The notes under the pieces were generated by a model. It was not told the DNA's origin. It ran no database searches and saw nothing but the letters and a program-made list of their open reading frames with translations. Shown here piece by piece: positions 22,178 to 35,427 of a DNA stretch of 64,000 nucleotides. Origin of the DNA: Seminavis robusta (Eukaryota > Bacillariophyta > Bacillariophyceae > Naviculales > Naviculaceae); contig CAICTM010000002.1 in the NCBI GenBank assembly GCA_903772945.1, positions 186,001 to 250,000 of the forward strand, in the 5' to 3' direction. Every line of letters begins with the position of its first letter. The stretch's first letter is position 1. The position numbers and the translations under genes were made by a program.

Positions 22178-24439
22178 TCAGTACAAATCGGGAGAGTCAT
22201 CGTAGGCTGCATCCATGTCCTTGTCCCACTCTTTGATCACTTTTGCAGCTCTGGCATGGTCTCCTCTGCCGAAGCCATAGCTGAATCCGTACACAAGGGC
22301 CCTCTTGGTATCAGGTTGATAGAGGATGCGCCCCCCACCAGTGACTACCGCCTTGTACCCGCACGCTTCAATCCATTCCACAAGATCCCTGGCAACATCC
22401 TTGTGGTATGGTCCACCACATTCTTGTGGGGATGCACTCTTGACAAACCATTCGTGGACAGAATAAGTATTCGGGTCTATGCTTTTGACGAGGACGTACT
22501 TCTGCCGTCCTGCTGACAAGATGGCCTGAGGAGGGAGGCTTTCAGGTTGGACGGAAGAGGACGTTCTTTGCTTCATCCGTGGCGCGCTATCGACAAGGCC
22601 AATATCCAACGCTGCCATTGTCGTCATTTCTTCTAGCGATAATCGTTTCATTGCTTCTTTGTAAAGAGCAAGTATAGGAGTCCACCAAGCAGAATTGAGT
22701 TCGTACTCGTTCCATCCCTTGGACGGTATCATTTTGTCAACTTTGTTGATGTTCCCCTTCTTCTTTGTTTGAAACGTTCGTATGTCGGGATCGAGGAAGT
22801 TCAATCGGCAGCATTGAAGTGCCAATGTAGTGCCGTACTTGCTTTCATAAGAAGACTCTCTGGGCTCAGCACCCCCGTACGGGACATCTCCAACCAACGG
22901 ATACCCTTCCGCGGACAGTTGCCCTCTGATCTGATGAGTTCGTCCCGTCAACAGCTCCACTTCCAATTCTACGACTGCCTGACAAGTGGGCGGCATCACT
23001 TCTTTTGCGGAGCTCCACAAGGATTTGGCCAAATCATCACTGGCCGCGTTTCCACGCAACGCACAGACGTCTCCCACCTTGTGAATGCGCATGAGACATT
23101 CGGCCCATCCTGCTTCAGTTTTGCCGCTGGTTATTGTCGTGGTAGCGTTTGCAGGTAATGACGCGTAGAATCGTTTCGGGGCACGTACCGATGGTTCAAG
23201 GTAGTGCCGTATTATCGTTTGGTCCTTGGCGTATGTTTGCAACTTTTGCAATGCCGTATCAACTGACCAGGAAGGACCAGAGCTCTCCTCATCGGTTGTT
23301 GAAGGTGGCACGAGGCAGACCAAACACCGATAGACTTTATGGATCCCACTGCTAGTGCCTCCATCTTTGGTGGATACGTGTTGCTCGTCCGATTCTTCGT
23401 TGCTGGTGCTGTCAATGTTGACAGTTGGCAACTTTGAGGCAGTCTTGTGTCGCAGCAGCTGTGCATAGTAAGCTGCAAAGGTTTTCGATGTTGCCAAAGT
23501 GATCAATCCGGACGTGTTCTGGTCCAATCGATGCGGTGTAACCACATAGTCCAGGTCCGGATTGGCTCTTTTGAGACAAGCCGCCATGTTTTCAGCGTGG
23601 TTGTCCACCGTTGCATGAACCGGAATGCATTCCGGGGGTTTGTTCAGCACAAGAAAACCTTTGCTGGGATTATAATCCACAACCACAGAGTTTGGTTGGC
23701 TTTGGGAATCCAATGACCAATCGTACTGTGTGACAGCTGGAAAGCGGCGTGGATTGTGGTGGATTCTAATGTAGTCACCCTCCTGCAAAAGAAAGTCGGC
23801 CTCCTCTTTCGACAACCTTGATGGTTTCTTGTAAATGTTGTCCATATCTTGTGCTGGCAAGTACCAAGCAGCCCCTAGTTCTATCAAATCCTCAGCTGAA
23901 TAAGTCATTGTTTCTGCAACAGCTTCTTCTGTTTTCTCTCTGTACTTTCCGAGTGCCGTGTCTATGGCATCGACTGCCTTGATAGGGGCATCTTCTGGTG
24001 CGATTGCAACATGGATTGCCCAGTCAGATGAGTCCCAGGAAGAAGCTGCGAAGGCTGACGGCATTGGGGTCTGCTTTTCCTCGCTATCCTGTCGCTGCAG
24101 CCAACAAGGGACTGAGTTCGTATATGGTCGACCATGACCATCGCAGTGGGTTTTCAAACTCTGGAGCCAAGAATGGCCTGGACCACCGGAGCCATTTCTC
24201 TGGAGGGATACTACCGAATATCTTTGGCCAGGGATATAGCGGTAGCCGCGTCCGAGGAAAGAGCTACAAGGCCACACACTTGTCAGAAAAGCACGGGATC
24301 TCCTGATGGGTAGAGTTCCTGCCGATATCATGAAAAAGATCCAAAATCGTACTATTGGTAGAAAAAGCGAGGGCGTTCCTTTCCTTATGAGGCTTCCGTT
24401 CGTTCTCCTGGTCCTGATATAGTCTAGCCTCTCTCTCAT
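22178..24439 (-). CDS. RluA-type pseudouridine synthase fused to Janus/Ocnus (PHPT1-like) domain, 753 aa
   Basis: The central part is an RluA-family RNA pseudouridine synthase with the catalytic motif HRLDQNTSG at about 303-311 (catalytic Asp about 306) and a later GRTHQIRGQLSAEGYPLVGD block. An S4-like segment (GDYIRIHHNPRRFP) precedes it. Residues about 645-735 match the 14-kDa phosphohistidine phosphatase (Janus/Ocnus) fold: KYVLVKS, PYHKDV with a candidate catalytic His at about 679, VVTGGGRI at about 699 and VYGFSYGFG. The single frame has no intron and no low-complexity junction that would suggest misassembly. The ATG at 24439 is first; Met37 (24331) would give a mitochondrial-like presequence (MISAGTLPIRRSRAF). 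The RNA target is unknown. It shares a 458-bp divergent promoter region with FabG. Confidence 0.85.
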   Translation of the reverse strand: MRERLDYIRTRRTNGSLIRKGTPSLFLPIVRFWIFFMISAGTLPIRRSRAFLTSVWPCSSFLGRGYRYIPGQRYSVVSLQRNGSGGPGHSWLQSLKTHCDGHGRPYTNSVPCWLQRQDSEEKQTPMPSAFAASSWDSSDWAIHVAIAPEDAPIKAVDAIDTALGKYREKTEEAVAETMTYSAEDLIELGAAWYLPAQDMDNIYKKPSRLSKEEADFLLQEGDYIRIHHNPRRFPAVTQYDWSLDSQSQPNSVVVDYNPSKGFLVLNKPPECIPVHATVDNHAENMAACLKRANPDLDYVVTPHRLDQNTSGLITLATSKTFAAYYAQLLRHKTASKLPTVNIDSTSNEESDEQHVSTKDGGTSSGIHKVYRCLVCLVPPSTTDEESSGPSWSVDTALQKLQTYAKDQTIIRHYLEPSVRAPKRFYASLPANATTTITSGKTEAGWAECLMRIHKVGDVCALRGNAASDDLAKSLWSSAKEVMPPTCQAVVELEVELLTGRTHQIRGQLSAEGYPLVGDVPYGGAEPRESSYESKYGTTLALQCCRLNFLDPDIRTFQTKKKGNINKVDKMIPSKGWNEYELNSAWWTPILALYKEAMKRLSLEEMTTMAALDIGLVDSAPRMKQRTSSSVQPESLPPQAILSAGRQKYVLVKSIDPNTYSVHEWFVKSASPQECGGPYHKDVARDLVEWIEACGYKAVVTGGGRILYQPDTKRALVYGFSYGFGRGDHARAAKVIKEWDKDMDAAYDDSPDLY

Positions 24440-24897
24440 ACTATTGATCCTTGTTAACGACAGCTCTAGCTACTATTAATAGCCCCAGTCAGAGATATGA
24501 ACAAGAGCAAGGACGTCCTTGGCAATCTACCACGGGCGATGATGGATGATGGGATGATGATGGGAGTTATGGTGGAAGAGTGGATGGGAGAGCCCTGACC
24601 CCAACCCTGTTGGGTTCCGGATAATGCTAACTTAGGGTTAGGATTGATTGATGGCTGGCTGGCACTTACGTCAGTGCGTGACTTATCCGCCACTTCTATC
24701 AATCGTGAACCACGGCGCCCTCCAAATGCTGATGGTATCTTTCCAATTGGTTGGCAGATCCACAGCGCTAAGCAAACTACACGTCTTCGCTTTGATAGGT
24801 TTCGTGGCCTTGCCATCACAGGAGCTATCATCATTTTGAAGTTCAGTCTGCACTCATTTCGACACAATATTCCATCTGACCAAATAAAAATTGCACC
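24440..24897. promoter_or_regulatory. Divergent promoter region, RluA fusion / FabG
   Basis: 458 bp separate two head-to-head ATGs, so both promoters must lie here or overlap the genes. No specific element could be assigned. Confidence 0.5.
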
Positions 24898-25982
<1,085 letters not shown>

Positions 25983-26331
25983 ACGGGTAATCCATTATCA
26001 AGCTCGGAACCGAATGAGTGATTAGTCCAGTCTCTTCCGATTGATCCTTCAGCAATAAAATAGATATTTTCTTCCTTATATTTGCCCGCATTACCAGTTC
26101 AGTTGGCTTATAGCGGGCAGTCACTCGACTGTGACTGGTCTCGTCGACCAACCATCAAGCTAAGCTACAGTCGCGTCCAAAAACACAGAACAGCCGCAGT
26201 AAACCGAAAGGACGCTACGTTACCGCTCCTATCAAACGATCAGAAGAGGCTACAGGTATCCAGAAGTCCAGTATGAAGCGAAGCCAAGTAACGAGCGAGA
26301 GCTAGCTACCGGAACAGCTTTACAGCTACAA
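25983..26331. other. Convergent intergenic region
   Basis: 349 bp between the FabG stop and the stop of the minus-strand RBR gene. It contains an AATAAA word near 26053; no gene is seen. Confidence 0.5.
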
Positions 26332-29300
26332 CTATGCACCCGCTGGAGTCCCGCACATGGCGCATCGCCGACCGCTCGAGTTCATGTATGTGCATGCCGA
26401 ACACGCCCAGCTTCTGAATTGTCCCTCATCCTCATCGTCTTCGAAGTCATCTTCGTCGGCATCATCAGTGCCAACATGAGCAACGAAAGTGGGCCGGTCA
26501 TCAGTATTGTTCATGAATTGCTCCAGCGAAGCGAGTAGTGCCTCTCGAACGGTTTCTTGGACACTTTGCTGCTGTGCCGCTTGGTCTTCAACACGCACGT
26601 CATCATCACCACCATCACCATTGCGCCTGCCGTTTGCAATCCCCTGAACTACAAGTGTACCAGCAGCAGGTGTGCTCTGCATGAGGGTTGCTGGACCCGC
26701 TGCTGCAACGAAACGCCTTCGCTCTGAGCTCGAGCTCTGTTGTTGTTGTCGCTTCTTTTCTTCGTTCATGAGAGTGAATATTAGATTTGAGAATTCGTTT
26801 CGCCTCTCTGAAGCCCCCACTGTCAAGAAAAGAATTTGCGTCTGGGTTGCCCGCAAGTGCGATCGAGCAACGATGTCACTCATTTGCTCTGTGATCGTTT
26901 CCAACTCTGACTGCAGCTGTTCAAAGGCAGTTTTTTCATTCCATAGACGTTTTCCGTGCCTTGCCCGTTTCATTGCAAGGCTTTCGAACTTGAAGAATGA
27001 ATAAGCATAGCTGTGCTGCAAGACGGCACGACATTCAAGCAACTCGGTGAAAGCTGCGTGGACGAAAGACAACCCTTAGGATGGATAGGATGGATAGTTC
27101 GTGAGAATGATGGAAGTAAGAATAAGAACATTCTTGTAGGTGCCAACACGCGTCCAGCCTGACTTACCCTTTCCGTCAAAGTTGAAAGTTGGATCGCAAG
27201 TGTACTCTGCAGCAGCATCCACCACAGGGGCGAGTCGGCTGCAGACGTTTTCACTCATGTTTCTTTCCAATGCAGCACTTTCCATGTGTGCATTCCAGCG
27301 CGTGTAGTGATGCAAGAAACGTTTCATTTCCTTCGATTTCCTCCACGCAATACGAGTCTCATGCATTGCTGTGCCATAAGTTTGCGCCATCACCTCTGGG
27401 TTGTTCATAACCTCGTCATTAGTGGCGTCTGCACCGGTGATCCCTGGCGGAACTTGGTCAGGTGGCGGCGGAGCGTCGTAGTAATCGTGGTTGTCTTCTT
27501 CTTGCCAGCGATTGCAACGGAAGAATCCACCAGTTGCAGTGTTGTGCAATTTCCAGTCCTTTCGACAGATCCAACTAGAAAACACAGAAGAGAAACGAGG
27601 CAAAATGAACAAATCGGATTGCAAAAGCGCAATGACATCCCTTAGCAGCTGTCAACGTACCAAAACTCGTGTTTGCACTGGGGATTAAAGCAAGTCATGT
27701 GGTTGCAACCTTCGTTCTTTTCTATGGGGGCCTTGCACTGTAACGAAACGAGTTGTAGTAAAATGAGAGCGCGCCAAAGGGGAAATGAAGGCACCACACT
27801 AGTCCCCGGAAACGAACCTTTGGGCAAGGACGGGTGTTTGCACGCATCCATAGTCGTTGCGCAATGTCACTGTACTTTTCATCCCCGTCTGGCGCGTTAC
27901 CATCTTCGTCTACTTGTTCAACTTCATCCATCATTTTCTGCTTCCAGTTCTCGAGCGCATCACAACTGACAGGAAAGTGAGGTTTGCCTTCGGCACACCC
28001 AAAGCAAAACCTGTGAGCGCTCTTCGGTGGGGACAAACTTCGTGAGTTTGTTGTTTGGGGATCAACAACTCCCTCGTACGTGACAGGCAAGCACTGGCCA
28101 GGAGCCTCGCTCTCATTGTGAACAGCAGTGCACACTGCTCCAACACAGCTGAGCTGTTCATAGTCCACTCCCCACTTCTTCATGTCTTGGTTGATCTTCA
28201 CCTTGACAATTCCCTCGCATCCCGGGTGTGAACAAAAACGTAGATCCAACGCACTCGAAACAAAGTTGTCATTGGCGGTCTTCGTCAGCAACGCAAATGT
28301 TTCTTTGCTGGGGGCAAGCGCCGTGATTTCTGGCAACGACATGGGCATCACACATTCATGATGGGGACACGGCACAGCAAGGCCAGTTGATCTTGACTGC
28401 GCGCAGTCGACCAAATATTCCCCAAGACAAGTGTTGCAAAACGAATGAGAGCAGTTGACCAGGTTTGTCCAGTTCTCTTTGTCGACAATGCCAAATTCAT
28501 CGAAACAGATCAAGCAAACACTGCTGCTCATGGAATCCTGGTTGGCTTCATCAGTTTTGGCATTGCATCTTTTCTTTGCGCGAAGCAATGGTTCCAGTGG
28601 TACACCCGCCTCTTCAACTGCTTTTTTCGGTTGCTTTGTGAAAGCGACAAGAGCCTTTTCCACAATCCAACCATGGCGAGAGAGATACTGCTCCACATGC
28701 GCTGTCTGAATGGACCGTAGACTCGCTAAATCGTCGTCCGTCAAGCAGTCTTCGTTCGTTTCGATTGTTTCTCCGATTGATGAGAGCTCAGACGAAGTTT
28801 GCTCGCCGGCTTGCCCTGGCGGATCATCTTTCATGTTTCCAGCTTTTTGATTGCTTTCTGTTGCCTGTCTGGACTGCTCAGGGGCCTGTTCGTCCTGTTG
28901 ACCGATTCCTGGTGGATCAGCAGAGGCGGCGCTACTTTGACAATTGCTTGCGGTTTGTTCTCCCTCCGTTTCGGCTGATTCCCATCCAGTTTCGTCGTCA
29001 TCTTCTTTTTGAACGTTGCTGCTAGGGTTGTTCTCTCCAGACCCTTCTTTATCGGCCGACCCGCTTTCGCTCTTTTTCTCGGGGTTTGCCTCGGTCAAGG
29101 AATCGCCATTGACGTCGGCCTCTTCGACGTCTTTCATTCCATACATCACTTTCCGAAGCTCGTTCTCGTCTTCCTTGCTCTTGACAAATGACATCATCCC
29201 TTTACAGCACTCCGCCAGCCGCTTGGTTCGATCTTTGTCAACATCTTGCATGGAAAGTGTGCGAAACCAAGAGTAGGGAGCTGCGAGGGACAAGCGGGCT

Positions 29301-31285
29301 TTGACCAAGTTGATATTTTCACTCTCGCTAGCGTCTAAATCGTTGTCATCTGGCGTCTGCTGTTCTGCCATGACCGCTGCCAGTAACTCGTCGTCCATCC
29401 CATAAGGATCAGAATACAACAATGCCCTGGCCTCAAGTTGAGCAGCCAGCTCTGGATGGTTTTGTTCTGCGGAAAGTTCGCAAGGCGTTCTAGCGCTGTC
29501 GTCAACTACAGTCAACATGGCCCCAAACGATGAAAGCACGGCCATGCAAACATCTTCTCTGCCAAGCTCTGCCGCATAATGGAGTGCGGTTCTCCCTTGA
29601 GCGTCGACTGCGTTGACCGAGGCTCCTTCACCGGCGCTTGTTGTCCCGTCATCAGGGTGGGACCACGACAAGATTGCCAAGAGACAATCCATGCGATCCG
29701 TTTTCAATTGATTCCACAAATGTTCGTCCCACACCAAATAACCAGGAGCATCCATTGGAGAAGCGTCCTTTTGGTTTTTGCCATCATTAGTGTCTCCGGT
29801 TTTTCCTCCAGAAGAAAATGTCGTGTGAAAGAACTTGCTCATGGCGCGTGCAGCCTTCTTGGCGCCGACCATGGACGAGCCTCCACCCTCCGCGTCAGTG
29901 CCGTCCGCCAATTGGATCTCGACTGGTTCTGGAGCCGAAATACCTACGGTAGAAGCTGTAGTTCCATTGGCACTTTTCAGACCGGCGGCTGACCCTTGCT
30001 GTTTCTTTTTGTGGTTCAGCTTGGTCATGATCTTATGTTGCAACGTGCGCCACAATCTTTCCTCCGGTTCGGTCCAACCTCCTGCAGCCATGTGCAAGGC
30101 GGTTCTCCGTTGTCCGTTTTTAAAGTTGGGTTCAACAAACGGGTGTACCAGCATGAGTCGCACCAACTCGGCATCACCCAACCGTGCCGCCTCGTGCAAA
30201 GGCGTCGTCATTCTGGGGTCAGTTAGAGCAATGGTTTGTACATCGTTGGCAGTGGCCGATTCTGGGTGAGCTGTGCTCTCGGAAGGCTCCATCAATTCCG
30301 AAGGGGTGTCAGTGGCGGTAGAAGTAGTTGCTGCCGCGGCTTCTCTGGCACCCCGCCGACCTTCCAATATTTTCAGACTTGCCCAGAATGAGGATGCGGG
30401 AGTACGTGGTTGCGACGTTCTGCTTTTGCGCTTTCGAAACGATTTAAAGTGTCGCGTGGAACCAGGCTGTGATTGGGCCGCTGCGGTTGGAGGATCTCCC
30501 GTTTCGGGTTCGCTCATGGCCGCTATAGATCGAGGTTCGCCAGTTGTCGGGTCAATTTCGTAAGAAGGATCTTTGTAATCGTCCAACAGGAATGGTTCTG
30601 ATGGATTCATGTGCAGCGGCAACAGAGCCGTGTCATTGTTTGTCGTGTCAGACATGATGAGATCCAATTCCGAAGGAGTTTCCTCTGACGGCGCGGTGTT
30701 GTTGCTAGGATTTTTCGCCTTGGACGGGGTTGATGCTGCTACATTTGAGGCGCTAGACTTTCTTCGAAAACTCATTCGTTTTGGCTTTTCGCTGTTTGCG
30801 GGTGATGGTTGTTGCTTTTTGGGAGTGCTGCTGGAACTCATAATGGAGCTCAAGCTCAGTTTCTTCATCATGGAGGTTCTCTGAGCGCCATTCTTGTCCT
30901 GTGAATGAATGAAAACAAAGAATGTTAGATGTATTACTCCCACAATTCTTATTTTGCTGCAACAGGACGAAACAAGACAAGACAGCCTCACCTTTTCTTC
31001 CTGGAGTCTTTGGTCCTCTTTGTGTTTGGCTTGATCAATTTCCTGTTGGATCCATTTCTGCAAGTCTCTGGAAGTGGCCTTGTAGGCCCGCATGGCCAAA
31101 TGGACGTCTTCATTTTGAAAGGCTCGCCACAGACGACGACGCAAAGATCGGACCTGTTCCTGGACGACCAATTGTCGAAATTCCGCCGTCGTGTTCTCGT
31201 CATCGGCGTGCGAACTGGCTTTTCCAGTGCTAGATGTCGGCGACGACGTGGTTATCGCTCCATTGCTCTTCTTTCGGTTCGCCAT
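26332..31285 (-). CDS. Ankyrin-RBR (ARIADNE-type) E3 ubiquitin ligase with RanBP2 zinc finger, 5 exons, 1526 aa
   Basis: RBR ligases pass ubiquitin from E2 to a RING2 cysteine and then to substrate. Exons are 31285-30992, 30898-27818, 27737-27661, 27574-27168 and 27053-26332; introns are 80-114 bp and all phases agree. The frame extends upstream to a GTG, but the first ATG is at 31285. Ankyrin-like units lie at about 330-420 and 560-640 (PLHEAARLGD, ALHYAAELGR). A UBA-like helical segment is near 800. RING1 starts at about 893 (CLICFDEF) and the IBR is at about 985-1080. RING2 is at about 1123-1160: CPKC is created by the exon 2/3 joint, HEFCWIC by the exon 3/4 joint, and catalytic Cys is about 1136 in EGCNHM. 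An ARIADNE-like helical domain follows. The protein ends in a RanBP2-type finger (WACSAC, CAMC) that could bind ubiquitin. The IBR carries an insert of about 45 residues. Confidence 0.9.
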
Positions 31286-33259
31286 GCTGCCAAGTTGTGA
31301 TGCTTTGATGCTGAAGAGGGGTTCTTGTTCCAGTGGTCGACGCCAACCAAACACGGATATCGGAATTGACGGAAGGAAGGATCTTTAGCGCTATGATAGC
31401 AAGGACCACCACCACCAATGCGAGGACAGAGCGAGCACTCCGCTCTCAAGGAAAAAGACAGGTTTTTAGGTTCCACACGACCGCCACTGCTGATGTAGCT
31501 TCTCTAGTCGTTAGAAAGAACGAAAGAACAGTGGCGAAAGGGACAATCGCGTTGAGAGATCAATCCGAGAGACAGCTCAATTCCTCTAGAGACTGGCTTG
31601 CATGCAGGCAGGCAGGCCACACAATTTCTCTCTTTCTGCCTCGTCCACTAATAACTGTCTGATGATGGCCGATTCCTTGGTGCCGTCACGCAAATCAATC
31701 AAAGACTTGGTTTCATGCATGTGTCCCATTGTCAAACTACAGCGGACCCAGTCGTTGCTGTCGCCTTGAGGGCGGGTCACAAAGCTGAAATGAGACACGA
31801 GCTGGTAGTCACGGAAAAATAAGGTTAAAGCTACAAGAATTGAAGAAGGCTGACGTGGAAAAAGGGCTTCTGACGCTATTTTTGTGGTTTAGAGTTAACT
31901 TGAATTTTTACGGACAACTTTCTATTTTGCAGAAAGCGACATGCAAAGCAAATAAATGGGTGAGTACTGTATTTTGCAATTGAAGATCAGCTATAATAAA
32001 AAGATCTGTTTCAACCTTCAGAGAGCCGAGAACCACAGATGAGGCTACATTGCAGAAGTTTGCATCTTCCTGTCCCTCTCTAGTTTCTAGCTGCTAGGCA
32101 CACAACGCAGTAGGCTGTTTCATGGAATATGGTCCTGGTTTCCAAATGCTAAGGCAGAGGCAAACGAATTTCCGCCAGTGGCCCTATGCGCTGATCTAGA
32201 CGGCGATTTGACTGAAACACTTAAACAACCTACCGGTAGAGACCACCAAAAGCTCGAAAGCAATGAATGACACTATGCAAATCAAACCCTCGTCTCTGGC
32301 CAGCTAGTTTCCTCTCCAGCTGAATGGAGGCTATTGCATCCAAGCCAGACTGAGACTCGTCGTAGTGGTAGCCAGCATACCTCTTCAGCAAGGGTCCAAT
32401 GTTCCAACCATTAGGAGCGAAGGACTCGACTCTGGAGTCTAGACAAAAGTGAAAGAGCGAAGGTAGCTGCTGAACGACCTTAGGGTGAATGGAAGGAAAG
32501 AAAAATCTTCTCTGCCAGGCTGGCAGGTCGGAGTTGCTCCACCCTCGCTGGAAAAGATCCGTGAAATCCCTATCTCTAATTACCCGACATCGTGCTTTGC
32601 GTTTGGCTTTGGGGTGAGAACGTCCTGGAGCCAATCCTGGGGCAGTGGCTTAATTAAAAAAACAAATTTAAGGCACAAAAAGGCACTTTGGAAACTATTT
32701 AGCTGTAAGATGATTGTGCGCAAAAATCTGGGAAAGCTTGGCATGGGTGACGACGACCACGAAGGGAGGGCCTTGCTCGGCGCTTCAAACCTCAGATTGT
32801 CACACCCTCTTTTAGCTTTCGCTCCTGTTGGATTTTAGTAAGAGCTCCCAGACCACAAAAACTCAATGATAGCAGTGTTGCGAGGCAAGGGGGGGATCAG
32901 TCGAAGAGTAGAAGAGAGACGTTGGCGAAACAATCAAAACCAACCATCTTGCGATCTGTGTTGTAGAAGATCGAGGTGTTTGATTGCTTGATTGAGTTGG
33001 ATTTCCTCTCGGTCGGTCCACTTTAGTAGGCTCTTCGACTGGTCTCAGCTCATTGGTCCATTGGTTTGCGGCGGCATTGTCATTTATTTCTACCCACCCT
33101 CCTTAGTATTATCCATCCGTCACCATCTCGTCATTACAAGTGAATTAAGCTTGTTAACTACCGTGCCGTCGTTGGTCGGGCGGTCGAGGGGATCATTTTC
33201 CTCCGTGGAAAAGCTAAGGATTCGAATCAATCGATCGGCATTTCCGCTAAAAACAACTC
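31286..33259. other. Intergenic with one possible cryptic gene
   Basis: About 2 kb between the divergent RBR and DUF6824 genes. Apart from the candidate on the minus strand at 31586-32634, nothing else is supported. Confidence 0.5.
31586..32634 (-). CDS. Candidate two-exon hypothetical gene, 5' end undefined
   Basis: I do not recognise a family. Two protein-like open stretches on the minus strand join in phase. Exon A runs from about 32634 to 32234 and ends at a GTAGGT donor. Exon B is 31784-31586, after a pyrimidine-rich acceptor (GTGTCTCATTTCAG). Exon A encodes, for example, DFTDLFQRGWSNSDLPAWQ; exon B encodes VTRPQGDSNDW and ends at a stop at 31586. The implied intron is 449 bp, longer than any other here, and no in-frame ATG opens exon A. 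A short upstream exon starting at an ATG near 32740 could supply it. It may equally be a decayed gene. Confidence 0.28.
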
Positions 33260-35427
33260 ATGAGCGGCCCACAATATCAGTACCCTCCAAATCATCACGG
33301 CAGGCCATACATACAAGTCAACGACCATGATGTCCTTTGTGGTAGGGGAGTTAACATTGCCAGCCATCCAGGGTAAGAATCGAATCAATCCTTGTTTTTT
33401 CAGCGTGCTTCGTGAGGTTTTTGGGTATCTTTGTCATTTTTCGTGTCAGATTCATCGAGAACCCTACGCTTTCATTATCTTGTCTCACCTAATCTTTTAA
33501 TGAATGCTTCTACTTTCCTGTTGCTCTCCTTGCCATTGTCATTGGATCGCGCCACAGGAACGAAAGATTTCGTGCGCTCGTCCAGACGCGACACGACGAG
33601 AACTACTGTACCCTCTACACTACTACCGAGAAGCGTGCCGTGGCTGAACAGATTCTCAAGCATATCAAGTCTCTCGATCCTCCTGGAAGATTTCTAAAGC
33701 GGGTAGGGAGAGCTCCGACGTCGCGAGGGCTCAATGGTCCATGGGAACAGCTGTCTGATCGGGAGGCGATCAAGAAAACCTGTCAGGCTCTCAGAGATTC
33801 CAACCGGACGGATCGGACCGGGTATGCCGCTGCTGTCGCTGTGCCAGATGATGTACGAATGCATGCAAGCTCTAGAGTTGCTTCTGGACTTTCCAATAAA
33901 GAACAGGCCGCCAGAGCCGCCGCAGCCAAAATCAAAGCCGACGGATCCACGGCCACAACAGCAGGAGTGCCCATCCCTTCCCCACGGGCACCGCATCCGA
34001 CAACAATTACACTTCCAGTGGCTCCAGGGCCCTTGCCAATGCCTCCCTATCATTCTGGAGTGCCAGGGGTCGTACCAGTCCCAATGTCTTTGCCGATTCC
34101 GATGGGGATCCCCATGCCAATGCCACCGGACCTGTCCACCACTACCCAGAGCTATGCCATTCCTCCTGGGGTACCGCTTCCGCCTCCTCCGCCTCAACCC
34201 ACGCATCACCATCACCATCATCCGATTCACCCTCCGCCTACAGCTTCTCATCCTAGCCATCGTCTTGCTCATCTTCCGGTGGCGCCTCATTCCGCGACAG
34301 CTCCATCTCCTCACCCTCCAGCAATACATCGTCATCATCCTCCTCCTCTCCCTCCAGTAGTCCTTACACTCCACGCTCCACATCCGGCCTATCATCAACA
34401 CCATGCACCCCATCATCATCAGGTATTAATCGCCCCACATCCGCCTCCTGCTCCTCCGAACGTCCGTGCTAGTCTTGTGTTGTCTCATCCGCCGCCACAA
34501 CCCAAGGCACAGGGCAAGGCAGCACAGCCACAACCTCAGCTAAAACCTCCACCACAGCGAACATCACCAGTCGAACCAGCCGTTCGGGCGTCGGCTCCAG
34601 CACGGGTACACGCCCCACCACCAGCTGGCAATGCAAAACCTCCACCTGTTCAGATTCAACCAATGCCCCCTCCTCCACGGCAGCCTCCTCCACATCCTCC
34701 GATGCCAACGGAGGAGTCTTTGAAGCGATCCAGAAGTAGCTTTGAAAGCGATCAAGCATCTCTGTCGGGTGAGGAAGCAGCGGAGTGGTCCAAGAAACCG
34801 AAAGCAGTGGATTCCAAGATGCCAGCTCCGCCTCCAGCAGCCACAAGGACGATCTCCGTGCCAAATCCGATCGACACGAGTATAGCAGCGCATGCCCCCA
34901 TTGGCCACACCATTACACCTTCCAGCACGGGAGGCTCTGCTGCTGGCTATCTCTCTGAGGGCTTGCTTTCGAGTTACGACTTGGGTATGCCCGCTAGAAC
35001 ACCGTCCCAAGAAACTTCAACGACAACGGGGACCACTCCAACAACCGAAGGAACGGCTAGTACGAGGGCTCAACGTCTCTCTCTGTCCCCTGCATCGGCC
35101 ATGCCTCCTTCGCCTAGTCTGGCCTACGACCCCCACCGTGCCGGAGCTGTGAATCCAAGACTTTATTCTCACGATTTCGGTACGCCGCCGACTCCAACAT
35201 TGAGTGAACTTCATCACCCGTATGGTTACCACCCTTTCATGCAGCACCACGACCATGCCGGATTGGCCCCGGCTGATCCTAACAAGCAACCGTTCCCATC
35301 TGCAAACGCCTTTTTGGAACATCAACAGCTACAAGAGGCCGCCTCGTATTATGGAACCGCCCCGGAGGAAGGCGTAGAATTCTCCACTACACCAGCCCCT
35401 TTTCCTCCTGACGAATCTCTGCTTTGA
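33260..35427 (+). CDS. DUF6824-domain protein with Pro/His-rich tail, 2 exons, 660 aa
   Basis: Exons are 33260-33372 and 33558-35427; the 185-bp intron starts GTAAGA. Splicing joins NDHDVLCGRGVNIASHPG to NERFRALVQTRHDENY, the signature of DUF6824, a domain I know from diatom proteins with no assigned function. The domain spans about residues 20-105 and includes KRAVAEQILKHIKSL and GRFLKR. The ATG at 33260 is the first after an in-frame stop (33248-33250). The rest is low-complexity: Pro/His-rich at about 170-290 (poly-His and PPPP runs), Gln/Pro-rich, then a Ser/Thr-rich tail. The basic N-terminal domain plus long disordered tail suggests a nuclear or nucleic-acid-associated role, but this is inference. 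Confidence 0.85.
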
